Counted from the first letter of the stretch, positions 17,655 through 27,139 are shown. The stretch is DNA of 64,000 nt from Virgibacillus ihumii (GCF_902726655.1 NZ_CACVAN010000001.1:3100001-3164000); one strand, 5' to 3'. The notes: a model not told the origin generated them from the sequence alone. A program made the numbers and translations.

Positions 17655-18227
17655 TTAATCTGTTGGAAACTGGGATGAAGAAAGTGGCGTAATCGCATCC
17701 AAGCATTGGATTCCTTTAAAGGAATGCAAGTCTACTGTAATACAGATACCTGTTGCAATAAAGTTTCTCGCTCTTGCGCCTGTTGTTTCAGAAAAGAAAC
17801 CACATACCTCATCTGCCCTTTCAATTGTAACATTCCCCTCGGAATTGACTGGTGCCAGAAGTTCAAGTCTTACACAGCATTCGTCATCGTCTGCAAATCC
17901 TTTGGCACGGAAAATTGGTGATTCAAGACAGTTAAAGAAAGTAGCATTTGTACCAGTCACAAGATCACGGTATACTCCGCTTGCAATAAATGGTTTACAG
18001 GTTCCCTTACAATACAGGATAAAAGGAATCGTTGTCGGGCCATTCGGTCCATTGCCATTTTGTGACGGAGAAAGTAAGTCCCGTATAGATTGATCGCAGC
18101 CTGTATCGCAACAGCCATTGCCATTGTTGCTGACTTCATCTTGAGCTTTAATTATCTCACTTACGACATCGCAGACACAATTTCCGCTGGAGACGCCGCC
18201 AACATGTTTGTTACCTCCACAGCTCAT
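17655..18227 (-). CDS. CotY/CotZ-family spore coat protein
   Basis: This 190-residue, cysteine-rich protein opens MSCGGNKH and contains CVCDVVSEIIKAQDEV, NGCCDTGCD, FILYCKGTCKPF and DDECCVRLELL. These match the CotY/CotZ (exosporium CotY, ExsY) family, whose members self-assemble through disulfides in the spore crust or exosporium. AAGGAGTGAG lies upstream of the ATG. It appears monocistronic; the downstream hairpin at 17614-17648 would terminate it. It supports a sporulating host. Confidence 0.9.
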   Translation of the reverse strand: MSCGGNKHVGGVSSGNCVCDVVSEIIKAQDEVSNNGNGCCDTGCDQSIRDLLSPSQNGNGPNGPTTIPFILYCKGTCKPFIASGVYRDLVTGTNATFFNCLESPIFRAKGFADDDECCVRLELLAPVNSEGNVTIERADEVCGFFSETTGARARNFIATGICITVDLHSFKGIQCLDAITPLSSSQFPTD

Positions 18228-18439
18228 TTATAACTCACTCCTTATTTTTTGATGATTCATTAACAGGATATGGAGTCAGCTATCAAGTGCTTGTTTTATA
18301 GTCTAGTTATTAAAAAAATGGTTTCGTTGTCCTTATTGGGAAATGTACTAATGGTAGGGGGCAATAGCCGATGCAATATATTATCTATTACATATAATTT
18401 TATATCAAAAGAGAAACAACCCATAAATAATTATAGAAA

Positions 18440-18468
18440 AACGCACATTCCGAATTTGAATGTGCGTT
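18440..18468 (-). terminator. lipA terminator
   Basis: On the minus strand an 11-bp stem (aacgcacattc / gaatgtgcgtt) with a seven-base loop is followed by TTTCTATAATT, 23 bases past the lipA stop. Confidence 0.8.
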
Positions 18469-18490
18469 CCTTCAGGTGAAATAAGTATGA

Positions 18491-19435
18491 TTAAAATGTA
18501 AAGTCTACCTGTTCATTTTCCTGTTCTTCATAGCCCTTCATATATTTGATACGACGCTGGGCTGATGCTTGGGTTACTTGTTCGTCGGCGTGATAGGAGG
18601 AACGAACAAGCGGTCCTGATTCACAATGGCTGAATCCTTTTTTAAGTGCAATTTCTTTCAGTTCGGCGAATTCATCAGGGTGATAATAGCGCTCTACCTT
18701 TAAGTGCTTCTTTGTTGGCTGCAGGTACTGACCAATTGTCATAATGTTCACGTCATGTGCCAACAGATCATCCATCGCTTGGATAATTTCGTCTTTTTCT
18801 TCTCCAAGCCCGACCATGATACTTGATTTAGTTGGTGTGTTTGGCGCAATCTCTTTTACGCGTTTTAGCAATGTCAGGGAACGATCATACATAGCTATGG
18901 CACGCACACGTTTCGTCAGGCGGCGGACAGTTTCAATATTATGGTTAAAAATATCCGGTTTACTGTCCATCAGGGTGTGCAGACTTTCGTAATCACCTTT
19001 CATATCCGACGGCAGAATTTCAATAGTGCATCCCGGGTTTTGGGCGCGTACAGCCCGGACGGTATTGGCGAAAACCTGGGCCCCGCCATCCTCCAAATCA
19101 TCCCGGGCCACTGAAGTAATGACAACATGTTTGAGTCCCATCACGCTGACTGAGTCTGCCACCCGCTTCGGCTCACCCCAGTCCAATTCATTCGGCATTC
19201 CGGTTTTTACGGCACAGAAGCGGCAACCTCGTGTACACGTATCACCGAGAATCATGAATGTCGCGGTTTTGCGCTCACTCCAGCACTCATGGATATTCGG
19301 GCAGCGTGCTTCTTCACAAACAGTGTTCAATCGATTGTCACGCATTAATTTCTTTAAGTTGCGGTATGATTTATTTGTATTGATTCGTGTTTTTAGCCAT
19401 TCCGGTTTACGTATGTATTCTTCCTGTTTTGCCAC
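18491..19435 (-). CDS. lipA: Lipoyl synthase LipA
   Basis: This 314-residue radical-SAM enzyme inserts two sulfurs into octanoyl chains to make lipoate. It has both cluster motifs: [12 protein letters not shown] for the auxiliary sulfur-donating cluster (~40) and CTRGCRFC for the SAM cluster (~67). RSSYHADEQ with its terminal serine ligand lies near the end. The start is GTG at 19435 with GGAG nine bases upstream, inside the end of lipM two bases earlier. It completes the lipoate made from LipM octanoyl transfer. Confidence 0.97.
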   Translation of the reverse strand: MAKQEEYIRKPEWLKTRINTNKSYRNLKKLMRDNRLNTVCEEARCPNIHECWSERKTATFMILGDTCTRGCRFCAVKTGMPNELDWGEPKRVADSVSVMGLKHVVITSVARDDLEDGGAQVFANTVRAVRAQNPGCTIEILPSDMKGDYESLHTLMDSKPDIFNHNIETVRRLTKRVRAIAMYDRSLTLLKRVKEIAPNTPTKSSIMVGLGEEKDEIIQAMDDLLAHDVNIMTIGQYLQPTKKHLKVERYYHPDEFAELKEIALKKGFSHCESGPLVRSSYHADEQVTQASAQRRIKYMKGYEEQENEQVDFTF

Positions 19436-19437
19436 AC

Positions 19438-20244
19438 TTACACGCTCCTTGTTGGTTGTTTAGTTGAATAGCTGGTTTTGGCCAGCTGGTATACTTCATC
19501 CCATTGACTTTTTGACAGTGTGATTGGTTCGAGCTGAAGATTTAGCCCTTTCTTGAATCCTTCATAAAATGCTTGTTTAACAGTTTTGAAAGTGTGCTTA
19601 TTTCCGGTCAATTGGTTAATAGCAGCTGCCTTTTGTGCAAAAGCACGGCGTTTTTTTGCTTTTACTTTTTCATTTGGGAAAACAAATAAATCAAATAACA
19701 TATCCTCATTAATGGATATTGGTATGGAACCATGCTGCAGTATAATTCCCCGTTTCCGTGTTTGTGCGTTTCCGGATAATTTTTTTCCGTCAGCAACCAT
19801 TTCATAAAAAGCGGGGCGTTCAAAGCAAATGGCGCTTCTTTCCCTTGAAAGATCCTCAGCGTAATCTGCTTCAATTCCCAAGTTTTTGTAGCCCTGGATG
19901 ATTCCTTTGGACAAAACATAGTATGCTTCCTGGATAGATGATGGGATATCCGGGTTTTTTTCAGAAATGACGATACTGTAGGTCAGTTCATCATCATGTA
20001 AAACTGCACTTCCTCCGGTCAACCGGCGAACGTATTGGCACTGGTGTTCTTTCATGTTTTGGAAATTGATTTCGGATTCTTTCTGAAAATGCCCGAGTGA
20101 TAGGCTTGGCGTTGTCCATCCATAAAATCTGAGCACAGGCGGGATTTTTCCTTCGCTATGCCAGTTCAATAATGCTTCATCCAATGCCATATTCACGGAA
20201 GCGTCATGAATTCCACTGTCCAGGAATCCCCATTTTTGACGCAT
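19438..20244 (-). CDS. lipM: Octanoyl-[GcvH]:protein N-octanoyltransferase LipM
   Basis: This 268-residue BPL/LPL-fold enzyme shows [16 protein letters not shown], the [18 protein letters not shown] loop and a cysteine in SAICFE (~150), the acyl-accepting residue that distinguishes LipM from lipoate ligases. [15 protein letters not shown] with the conserved lysine follows. ATG 20244 is chosen because GGAGGG is six bases upstream. It would move octanoyl groups from acyl carrier protein to GcvH, and LipA would then sulfurate them. It lies directly behind a TPP riboswitch and terminator, which is unexpected for a lipoate gene. Confidence 0.93.
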   Translation of the reverse strand: MRQKWGFLDSGIHDASVNMALDEALLNWHSEGKIPPVLRFYGWTTPSLSLGHFQKESEINFQNMKEHQCQYVRRLTGGSAVLHDDELTYSIVISEKNPDIPSSIQEAYYVLSKGIIQGYKNLGIEADYAEDLSRERSAICFERPAFYEMVADGKKLSGNAQTRKRGIILQHGSIPISINEDMLFDLFVFPNEKVKAKKRRAFAQKAAAINQLTGNKHTFKTVKQAFYEGFKKGLNLQLEPITLSKSQWDEVYQLAKTSYSTKQPTRSV

Positions 20245-20293
20245 AATGTTCCCTCCTTTGCTGATGACTTCAGGAGCCTCCGAATAAATTAAA

Positions 20294-20315
20294 ACTGCAG
20301 CCAGTGGGCTGCAGT
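20294..20315 (-). terminator. Riboswitch-controlled terminator before lipM
   Basis: On the minus strand ACTGCAGCC, loop CACT and GGCTGCAGT are followed by TTTTAATTT. The 5' arm GACTGCA can instead pair with TGCAGTC in the 3' side of the riboswitch P1 helix, giving the usual ligand-off antiterminator. Confidence 0.85.
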
Positions 20316-20339
20316 CAGATAATGTGTATTTAACAGACT

Positions 20340-20424
20340 GCACTTTCCCACGCTGGTATTATCCGGTTCGGGTCCAAGGGTCGGAATAAATGTATTCCTC
20401 TCAGCCAGACAGCTCCCCTAGTGC
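20340..20424 (-). promoter_or_regulatory. TPP riboswitch (THI element)
   Basis: The minus strand carries the conserved parts in order: GCACTAGGGG, GGCTGAGAG (CUGAGA at 20399-20404), GACCCTTGGACCCGAACC, GGATAATACCAGCG and GGGAAAGTGC. The outer P1 helix pairs GCACT (20420-20424) with AGTGC (20340-20344). All sequence-conserved thi-box segments are present, so it is probably functional. It is followed by a terminator, then lipM 49 bases further on. Confidence 0.93.
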
Positions 20425-20432
20425 TTAAAAGT

Positions 20433-20460
20433 AGTATATAATTATTATTACTTATCTTAA
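20433..20460 (-). promoter_or_regulatory. Promoter for TPP leader-lipM-lipA
   Basis: On the minus strand TTAAGA (20455-20460), a 16-base spacer and TATACT (20433-20438) lie just before the aptamer. The -35 match is modest. Confidence 0.5.
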
Positions 20461-20725
20461 CGGGAAACTTTCTTAATGTAAAGGTCCCTGCGAATCATAT
20501 TTCAAAGCAGGTAAGGGGCCCTCGGTGCCCCCTGAATATGCACGTTAATACCGATGGACAGCCCCCGGGCCTTGTGATTTTATCCACGGTTCTGAGATGG
20601 ATATCCACGATTTTACGCGTGATATCCACGAATTCGGAACCGATATCCACGATTTTCGTCAACTTATCCACGATTCGCGAAAATTCATATTAAAATCAGT
20701 CACACCTTGGGGTGCGAGTGTTTTG
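20461..20725. other. Intergenic region between lipM leader and trpA
   Basis: No gene is visible. It holds a small hairpin (AGGGGC/GCCCCT near 20515-20532), the 21-nt repeat array at 20581-20685, and a weak CACC/GGTG hairpin near 20700 that could end the trp transcript on the minus strand. Confidence 0.6.
20581..20685. repeat. Array A: five 21-nt repeats, core TATCCACGATTTT
   Basis: The core tatccacg starts at 20581, 20602, 20623, 20644 and 20665, an exact 21-base period. About 8-13 bases of each unit are conserved and the rest varies. Stop codons and the lack of a ribosome site argue against coding. The same motif, period and copy number recur at 49540. Confidence 0.9.
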
Positions 20726-21499
20726 TTATACGCTCTCCTGTAACAGTTTTTGAACGTTTACTTTTTCATCCTGATGCAAAAAGTTGACAATGGTGCTGCC
20801 GATAATTACCCCGTCACATGCTTCGGCAAGGTTGTGTGCCTGCGAACTGGTGGAGACACCAAACCCAGCTAATACTGGTTTTTCGGTATACTGTTTTAAT
20901 TTTTGCAGATAGCTTTTCACTTTATCATCATGTGTTGTCCGGGCTCCGGTTGTGCCTGTGACGGATACAGCGTATAGAAAACCCTCTGTCTGCTCGGCAA
21001 TTTTTTGCAGGCGGTCAACTGGTGAAGTCATGGCAGCTAGCCGGATATAGGATATTTCATTCTGCTGCAAATCATCCGTAATTATCGTTTCCTCTTCAAG
21101 TGGCAAATCAGGAATGATGACTCCGTTCACTCCTGCATTCGCACAATCTTTGGCGAAGGATTCGATGCCGTATTTAAATACCGGGTTCAGGTAGGTCATT
21201 AAAATAACCGGTACCGTCCGTTTATCAGCAAAACTTTTTAAGGCTTTCAGAACGGTGGTAAGGGTCGTGCCATTTTTCAAGGAACGCTGACCGGCATCCT
21301 GAATGGTCGGTCCATCGGCAACGGGATCTGAAAAAGGAATTCCCAGTTCCACTGCCGCTGCGCCACTCTCCTGTAAAAATTCCAGCTGCTCCTCCAGCTG
21401 ATCAAGTGGTTTGTCACCGGCCATGATATACGGAACAATCACTTTTTTGTTGTTCTCTAGTTTTTCTGCAAGTGCCTTATCCAACTCCGTATTACTCAT
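20726..21499 (-). CDS. trpA: Tryptophan synthase alpha chain TrpA
   Basis: This 257-residue TIM barrel cleaves indole-glycerol phosphate to indole. It shows the catalytic glutamate in [17 protein letters not shown] and aspartate in [10 protein letters not shown], plus the phosphate loop [16 protein letters not shown] 21499 is used with GGAGGTGA upstream; it overlaps the end of trpB by eight bases, so coupling is likely. It is the last gene of trpEDCFBA. Confidence 0.97.
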   Translation of the reverse strand: MSNTELDKALAEKLENNKKVIVPYIMAGDKPLDQLEEQLEFLQESGAAAVELGIPFSDPVADGPTIQDAGQRSLKNGTTLTTVLKALKSFADKRTVPVILMTYLNPVFKYGIESFAKDCANAGVNGVIIPDLPLEEETIITDDLQQNEISYIRLAAMTSPVDRLQKIAEQTEGFLYAVSVTGTTGARTTHDDKVKSYLQKLKQYTEKPVLAGFGVSTSSQAHNLAEACDGVIIGSTIVNFLHQDEKVNVQKLLQESV

Positions 21500-22697
21500 C
21501 AACTTCACCTCCAAGTACGTCTTTTACTGATTCTACATCTTTATCCCCACGTCCTGATAAGCAAATAATTAAAGATTCGTCCTGATTCATATTTTTGGCC
21601 TGTTTCAATGCGTATGCAACGGCATGCGCACTTTCCAACGCAGGTATGATCCCCTCTGTTTGGGAAAGCAATTTGAATGCATGTATTGCTTCGTCATCTG
21701 TAATCGACGTATAGCTTACCCGGTTTGATTCATAAAGATGACTGTGTTCAGGTCCAATGCCCGGATAGTCAAGTCCCGCTGAAATCGAGTGCGCCTCTTC
21801 AATTTGACCATCTTTATCCTGCAGCAGATGAGTCATCGTGCCGTGCAAAACGCCAACACTTCCGGCGGTAATGGTAGCAGCGTGTTTGTTTGACTCAATA
21901 CCGCTTCCGCCTGCTTCGACTCCATAAAGGCTGACCTGTTCATCCTCAATAAACGGATAGAACATTCCTATTGCATTGCTGCCGCCGCCGACACAGGCTG
22001 TGACTGCATCCGGCAGTTTACCGGTTAATTCCTGGAACTGTTTTCTTGTTTCCTGGCCGATAACCGATTGGAAATCACGGACCATCTTCGGAAACGGATG
22101 TGGGCCCACGACAGATCCGATGATATAATGGGTGTCCTCCACATGTGTTACCCAGTAACGGAGTGCTTCATTTACTGCATCTTTCAATGTTCCGCTTCCC
22201 TGTGAGACACTCTCAACTTTCGCACCAAGCAATTCCATCCGGAACACATTGAGTTTTTGTCTGCGTATGTCTTCTTCCCCCATGAATACAACACATTCAA
22301 GATCGAGCAGGGCACATACAGTCGCTGTGGCAACACCGTGCTGGCCGGCACCCGTTTCCGCGACGACTTTCTTTTTTCCCATTCGGAGTGTTAACAACGC
22401 CTGCCCAATGGTGTTGTTGATTTTATGTGCACCGGTATGGTTGAGATCCTCGCGCTTCAGATAAATGGACGGACCACCCAGCTGTTTGGATAAATTTTCA
22501 GCATGGTAAAGGGGCGTTTCCCGTCCAACATACTGTTTTAAATAGTAGTCCAATTCCGATGTGAAAGCAGGATCATTTTTCGCAGATTCATAGGCTTCTT
22601 CCAATTCATAAATTGCCGGCATTAACAGTTCCGGGACAAATTTACCACCGAAGCTGCCGTACCTTCCTGTTGTATCCGGCATCTTATAAGTTGTCAT
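21492..22697 (-). CDS. trpB: Tryptophan synthase beta chain TrpB
   Basis: This 401-residue PLP enzyme condenses indole with serine. Motifs include [16 protein letters not shown] with the PLP lysine (~85), the phosphate-binding GGGSNAIG (~230) and a C-terminal LSGRGDKD. Its N terminus, [12 protein letters not shown], is typical of bacterial TrpB1. A 150-base gap containing a repeat array separates it from trpF, while all other trp genes overlap or nearly touch. Confidence 0.98.
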   Translation of the reverse strand: MTTYKMPDTTGRYGSFGGKFVPELLMPAIYELEEAYESAKNDPAFTSELDYYLKQYVGRETPLYHAENLSKQLGGPSIYLKREDLNHTGAHKINNTIGQALLTLRMGKKKVVAETGAGQHGVATATVCALLDLECVVFMGEEDIRRQKLNVFRMELLGAKVESVSQGSGTLKDAVNEALRYWVTHVEDTHYIIGSVVGPHPFPKMVRDFQSVIGQETRKQFQELTGKLPDAVTACVGGGSNAIGMFYPFIEDEQVSLYGVEAGGSGIESNKHAATITAGSVGVLHGTMTHLLQDKDGQIEEAHSISAGLDYPGIGPEHSHLYESNRVSYTSITDDEAIHAFKLLSQTEGIIPALESAHAVAYALKQAKNMNQDESLIICLSGRGDKDVESVKDVLGGEVDE

Positions 22698-22719
22698 TGT
22701 TTATCATCCTCTCATTGTT

Positions 22720-22866
22720 TATCAGTCAGTTTTGCTAGTTTATCGGTCAGTTTAGTTTATTTATCAGCAACTTTAGGGATTCTATCAGGAATTATCCCGG
22801 TTCTATCAGTAACCTTTGATGTTCTATTAGCAACTTTCCGCTTTCTATCAGGATTTCGCTTTTGCC
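22720..22866. repeat. Array C: seven 21-nt repeats inside the trp operon
   Basis: Cores tatcag/tatcgg/tattag begin at 22720, 22741, 22762, 22783, 22804, 22825 and 22846, an exact 21-base period. On the transcribed minus strand the unit reads roughly CTGATAGAA-N5-AAAGTTG. The last unit includes the trpF stop codon. The array fills the trpF-trpB gap. Confidence 0.9.
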
Positions 22867-23453
22867 TTTTGGACAAAACGGACAATCTTGCCAGCATCCT
22901 TTTGTCCATCCGTTTCCACGCCGCTGGAAACGTCGACGCCAGCCGGGTTGACTGCCGTAATTGCTTCCTGCACATTGTCAGCATTGAGTCCGCCGGCCAA
23001 AATAATTTTATTTGGATCAAGTCCACTGTCAGACAGTAACTTCCAATCAAATGTTGTACCATTTCCGCCACGATTAGGACCACGCGGGCTATCAACCAAA
23101 AGGAATTCGCCAGGAAATGCTGCAGCTGCTGATGTAAACTCATCGGTCATCGGTTTGGCCTTGATAAACGGGTAAGAAAGTTCGGCTACAAATTCCGGTG
23201 TTTCATCCCCATGCAGCTGAATCACATCCAGGCCGGCAATTTCAGCAGTCCGCTCAATTGCCTCTTTTGTTTCGTTCACAAAAACACCGACTTTCCGGAC
23301 TGAAGAAGGGAGGCCGGCCCCAAGTTCAGCTGCCTGCTCCGGGGTGATTTGCCGTTTGCTCGTTGCAAACACAAATCCGATAAAATCAGCGCCGGCATCC
23401 GCGGCCGTATGCGCAGCTTCTTTTGTTTGGATACCACAGATTTTAACGAGCAT
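22848..23453 (-). CDS. trpF: Phosphoribosylanthranilate isomerase TrpF
   Basis: This 201-residue TIM barrel catalyses the Amadori rearrangement of phosphoribosylanthranilate. The catalytic cysteine is in VKICGIQT (residue 6) and the aspartate in the VDSPRGPNRGG region; GLDVIQLHGDE and AGGLNADNV are also family-typical. It overlaps trpC by 11 bases. Its last codons run into a 21-nt repeat array, so the C-terminal KAKAKS tail may derive from repeat sequence. Confidence 0.95.
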   Translation of the reverse strand: MLVKICGIQTKEAAHTAADAGADFIGFVFATSKRQITPEQAAELGAGLPSSVRKVGVFVNETKEAIERTAEIAGLDVIQLHGDETPEFVAELSYPFIKAKPMTDEFTSAAAAFPGEFLLVDSPRGPNRGGNGTTFDWKLLSDSGLDPNKIILAGGLNADNVQEAITAVNPAGVDVSSGVETDGQKDAGKIVRFVQKAKAKS

Positions 23454-24243
23454 TTGCAGGGCCTTCTTTCGATATCGGGACTTTAAGCGCCTCGAATTGT
23501 GCAGCTAAATTATGAGCACGCATCAATGTTTCGCCAACAAGAATTCCTTTTGCACCATTGTTTTGGACGTGAAATACATCGCTCCTTGTTTTAATGCCGC
23601 TTTCACTGATCAGCACTGTTTCCGGATTGGTTACCATGGATGCAAGCTGTCCAAAAGTGTCCAAGCTTACATTAAATGTTTTCAGGTCCCGGTTATTTAT
23701 TCCCATGACTGCTGCATCGAGTGCAATTGCCTGTTTCATTTCTTCCTCATCGTGTACTTCACAAAGAACTTCCAATCCCTGATCCGTCGCATATTCATAC
23801 AGTTCCTTCAGCTTTTCCGGTGACAGGGCTGCAACAATCAATAGAATGATCGAGGCACCTGCCGCTTTGGCCTGATCAATCTGAACAGTATCAATAAAAA
23901 AGTCTTTGCAAAGGATTGGCAGGTCAACTGCCTCCCGGACGTTTCGTACATCATCCATTGATCCTTGGAAAAATGTTTTATCAGTCAGAACGGAAATTGC
24001 CCCGGCACCACATGCCTCATATTTCTTTGCCTGTTCAGCCGGATCTACTTCCAAATTAATTGATCCTTTGGAAGGGGAGGCACGTTTGATTTCGGCGATG
24101 ACATTCATTGTATCTGTGTTGCGAAAAGAATCAGCAATACGCGGAACGGATTTAGGCTTAACAGGAGTCGTTTCAGCCGTTTCCAGTTTCAGCGCTTTTA
24201 CCTCTTTCTCTTTTTCAGTGATGATTTTATCTAAAATGGTCAC
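23443..24243 (-). CDS. trpC: Indole-3-glycerol phosphate synthase TrpC
   Basis: This 266-residue TIM barrel closes the indole ring. It carries the conserved VIAEIKRASPSKG segment, LCKDFFID with a catalytic lysine, LCEVHDEEEM, GINNRDLKTF and SESGIKTRSD. The start is GTG 24243 with AGGAGG nine bases upstream; an ATG at 24285 lies inside trpD and lacks a site. It begins just one base after the trpD stop and overlaps trpF. Confidence 0.96.
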   Translation of the reverse strand: MTILDKIITEKEKEVKALKLETAETTPVKPKSVPRIADSFRNTDTMNVIAEIKRASPSKGSINLEVDPAEQAKKYEACGAGAISVLTDKTFFQGSMDDVRNVREAVDLPILCKDFFIDTVQIDQAKAAGASIILLIVAALSPEKLKELYEYATDQGLEVLCEVHDEEEMKQAIALDAAVMGINNRDLKTFNVSLDTFGQLASMVTNPETVLISESGIKTRSDVFHVQNNGAKGILVGETLMRAHNLAAQFEALKVPISKEGPANAR

Positions 24244-24244
24244 C

Positions 24245-25270
24245 TTAGATTGCCTCCTTTGCAACGGCTGAACTGTATTTAACAAGATAGTTTAATTTTT
24301 CCAGTGCAGCGCCGCTTTCGATGCTTTCTCGTGCCAGTTCAATGCCATCGAAAATGGTGGATGCTTTTCCGTTTGCATAAATGCCAAGTCCCGCATTAAG
24401 CAGCACCGTATCAAAGTAGGCTCCGCGTTTACCCTCTAAAACACCGCGTAAAATCGCTGCGTTTTCTTTGGCAGTGTCACCGCGGATGTCTGCATTAGCA
24501 TATACCGGTAAGCGGACATCAGCCGGGTGCAATGTAAATGATGTGATTTCACCATCATTCAGCAGTGTAATATGGTTCCCGCCGGAAAGGGATGCTTCAT
24601 CCATATTGCCTGCACCATGTACAACGACGGCTCGTTTTCTACCCATCTGATTCAGTGCTTCGGCAAGCATTGGCAGCATGTCACGGCGATATACACCGAG
24701 CAGCTGTGAATCCAGATTGACCGGGTTTGTCAGCGGACCAATCAGATTAAATGTGGTAGGTATACCAAGCTCTTTTCGGACTTTTGAAATCCGCTTCATG
24801 CCGGGGTGAACGTGTGGAGCGAATAAAAAGGCGATATTATTTTCTTGTAAAACTTTTTCAACGTGATCTTTCGAAAAGGATAGGGAAATACCCAGTTCCT
24901 CCAGGACGTCAGCACTCCCGGTTTTACTGGAGATGCTCCGATTGCCGTGCTTGGCAATTTTAATTCCCGCACCCGCAATCACAAATGCAGCAGTCGTGCT
25001 GATATTAAAACTGTTTGAGTAATCGCCCCCAGTACCGCAGTTATCCATAACATCAGTCAGTGTGTTGGTAGTCTCGCTGGATTGTGCGCGGATCACTGCT
25101 GCAAGCCCGGCTGCTTCCTCGGAAGTTTCACCTTTAGCTCGTAATGCGGTTAAAAATGAAGCAAGTTCACTGTCACTGGTTTCCGGTGAAAAACAGTTCG
25201 TTGCAGCGTCTTTCATCTCCTCTGCCGTCAAATCCTGTTTATTCAGTAATTTTTCAAGATATTGTTTCAT
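24245..25270 (-). CDS. trpD: Anthranilate phosphoribosyltransferase TrpD
   Basis: This 341-residue enzyme transfers phosphoribose from PRPP to anthranilate. The PRPP site DNCGTGGD (~80), KHGNRSISSKTGSADVLEELG (~108) and GPLTNP are present. It starts 23 bases after trpE. No trpG lies in the operon, so the glutaminase subunit is probably the shared PabA encoded elsewhere, as in other Bacilli. Confidence 0.96.
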   Translation of the reverse strand: MKQYLEKLLNKQDLTAEEMKDAATNCFSPETSDSELASFLTALRAKGETSEEAAGLAAVIRAQSSETTNTLTDVMDNCGTGGDYSNSFNISTTAAFVIAGAGIKIAKHGNRSISSKTGSADVLEELGISLSFSKDHVEKVLQENNIAFLFAPHVHPGMKRISKVRKELGIPTTFNLIGPLTNPVNLDSQLLGVYRRDMLPMLAEALNQMGRKRAVVVHGAGNMDEASLSGGNHITLLNDGEITSFTLHPADVRLPVYANADIRGDTAKENAAILRGVLEGKRGAYFDTVLLNAGLGIYANGKASTIFDGIELARESIESGAALEKLNYLVKYSSAVAKEAI

Positions 25271-25293
25271 GGAAAAATCTCCTTTCAGTTTGA

Positions 25294-26688
25294 TTAGTTT
25301 TTTACGCCGTCAATTTCCATTAATGACCGTGCCTTGTGCATGGTTTCGTAGTACTCTTTTTCCGGATCAGATTCCAGTACAATGCCAGCACCAGCCTGCA
25401 AATATGCCTTGTTGTCGTTAATCATAAGGGAGCGGATGGCCAGGGCAAAATTCAAATCATGATTAAAATTGATGTAGCCGATCCCGCCGCCATAAGCACC
25501 ACGCCTGGTATTTTCAAGTTCATTAATAATTTGCATAGCCCGTGTTCTTGGTGCTCCAGATACTGTGCCGGCAGGTAAGCAGGCAAGCAGGACATCAATA
25601 CTTGAGTGCGATGGATTCAGTTCGCCATGCACTTCCGATACCATGTGCATGACGTGTTCATATTTTTTCACATGCATGTATGCAGGCACCGTAATCGTGT
25701 CCTTGTTGCAGACACGTTCAAAATCATTCCGGCTTAAATCAACCAGCATCTGGTGTTCGGAAATTTCCTTTTTATCAGTGACAAGATCCTTAACGAGTGC
25801 ATTATCGTCATCCCGTGAACGTCCCCGCGGCCGTGTTCCAGCAATCGGATTTGTAACAATATTTCCGTCTTCCGATTTCAGCAGGCTTTCGGGTGAAGAA
25901 CCGAGCAGCACATAATCGTCAAAATCGATGTAAAACATGTATGGGGAAGGGTTCGCATTTCTCAGTTTCCGGTAAAGTGAAAACGAGTCCCCGTTTACTG
26001 CTGCTATCATCCGTTGTGACAATACGACTTGTAAGACCTCGCCCTGTTCAATATACTCTTTGGCGATTTCCACATTGCGCATAAATTGTTCTTTATCAAT
26101 ACTGGGCTGAAAATTAACTTCAACATCATGCACCTGATTAACGCTAGCGGCTGGAATTAATGCCTGTTCCAGTTGTTCAAGTCGTTCATCCAATTTTTGT
26201 TCCGGCTGTTCATCCAAGTTTGTTGCAACCAGGTAAACTTTATCTTTTCGGTGATCAAATACGATAACATCCTTGTATAGCATGAAATGTGCATCCGGCA
26301 TGTTTACTTCGTCAGGCAGCTCTTCACCTATATTTTCAAAAGGACGAACCGCATCATATCCCAAATAACCAATTGCCCCACCGAAAAATGGAAAAGGGAG
26401 ATGAATATCCTTTTTAGGAAAAATCTCTTGTAAGGCAGATACAATCGGCTCATGACGAGTTGTTGCGGTCGCTTTGTTGTAATCGCTAATCGTTGTCTCA
26501 TCTTGGTTACCGACAATCTCCTGATATGGATTTGCTCCGATAAAGGAAAATTTTCCGTTCGCTTCATGCTGGAATGAACTTTCCAGCAGAAACTTTTTGT
26601 TCCCTTCCAGATTGTTGTATATTCCAATAGGCGTCAGCATATCGGCATTATGCTCGGAAAATTTGCACGGTAATGTTTTTGTGTTCAT
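25294..26688 (-). CDS. trpE: Anthranilate synthase component I TrpE
   Basis: This 464-residue chorismate-utilising enzyme makes anthranilate. It has an N-terminal feedback-site region with LLESS, then the catalytic domain with GSSPESLLKSEDG, NPIAGTRPRGRS, DLVTDKKEISEHQMLVDLSRND and GTVSGAPRTRAMQ. ATG 26688 is used with AGGAG upstream; a longer frame from 26727 has no site. It is the first structural gene behind two tandem Trp T-boxes. Confidence 0.96.
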   Translation of the reverse strand: MNTKTLPCKFSEHNADMLTPIGIYNNLEGNKKFLLESSFQHEANGKFSFIGANPYQEIVGNQDETTISDYNKATATTRHEPIVSALQEIFPKKDIHLPFPFFGGAIGYLGYDAVRPFENIGEELPDEVNMPDAHFMLYKDVIVFDHRKDKVYLVATNLDEQPEQKLDERLEQLEQALIPAASVNQVHDVEVNFQPSIDKEQFMRNVEIAKEYIEQGEVLQVVLSQRMIAAVNGDSFSLYRKLRNANPSPYMFYIDFDDYVLLGSSPESLLKSEDGNIVTNPIAGTRPRGRSRDDDNALVKDLVTDKKEISEHQMLVDLSRNDFERVCNKDTITVPAYMHVKKYEHVMHMVSEVHGELNPSHSSIDVLLACLPAGTVSGAPRTRAMQIINELENTRRGAYGGGIGYINFNHDLNFALAIRSLMINDNKAYLQAGAGIVLESDPEKEYYETMHKARSLMEIDGVKN

Positions 26689-26827
26689 ACAGATCAGCTC
26701 CTTTTTGGTATTGGAAAAATCTAGCATTCATTTTGTTATATAAGCTTAATTATTAGAAAACCTAACCCTTTAGGTAACGGTCTTAATTGCGCTTATGCAA
26801 GAAAGTTTTATACTTTTTATGCTAAAA

Positions 26828-27118
26828 AAATCCTCTGCAAACGCATAGCATGCATTTGCAGAGGACGATTGTGACCGTGGTGCCACCTCTATTTAAAGAA
26901 AAATTCTTCTTCTCATTTCAGATACGTGGAAACAGGGGAGGGTCAACCCTGTTCCCGTATATCCTATCCGTGTAACGGCGGAACTCCGTGTTTCCGTACT
27001 GATGTTCAGGAAACCTCTCGTAAGTCCATTCAGCTGCCATTCACGTACCGGTATTTCACCATCACCGGTTCTCTGTTACGCTGCAATACAGCTTACTTCT
27101 CTTACTTAACGATTTAGC
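26828..27118 (-). promoter_or_regulatory. Trp T-box 1 (proximal to trpE)
   Basis: On the minus strand this leader ends with the T-box AGGTGGCACCACGG (26875-26888). A terminator follows, CCTCTGCAAA/TTTGCAGAGG (26832-26864) with a T tract. Stem I holds the specifier loop GAATGGACTTACGAG, in which TGG (26 026 + 1000, i.e. 27026-27028) is the Trp codon followed by the conserved A. Uncharged tRNA-Trp should stabilise the antiterminator. Confidence 0.9.
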
Positions 27119-27139
27119 GTATGAAATTATTATGGAAAT

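Noticed and set aside
20340..20424. Hidden thiamine gene under the TPP riboswitch
   Set aside because: The 95 bases between aptamer and lipM hold only the terminator and the lipM ribosome site, and LipM has the active cysteine of an octanoyltransferase.
20581..22866. Repeat arrays as CRISPR
   Set aside because: Units are only 20-21 bases in total with no 25-40-base spacers, the cores are degenerate, and there are no cas genes.
22757..23143. A 128-codon minus-strand frame with heptapeptide repeats across array C
   Set aside because: It is a shadow of trpF running into a 21-base repeat. It has no ribosome site, and array B has a 20-base unit, so the arrays are not generally coding.
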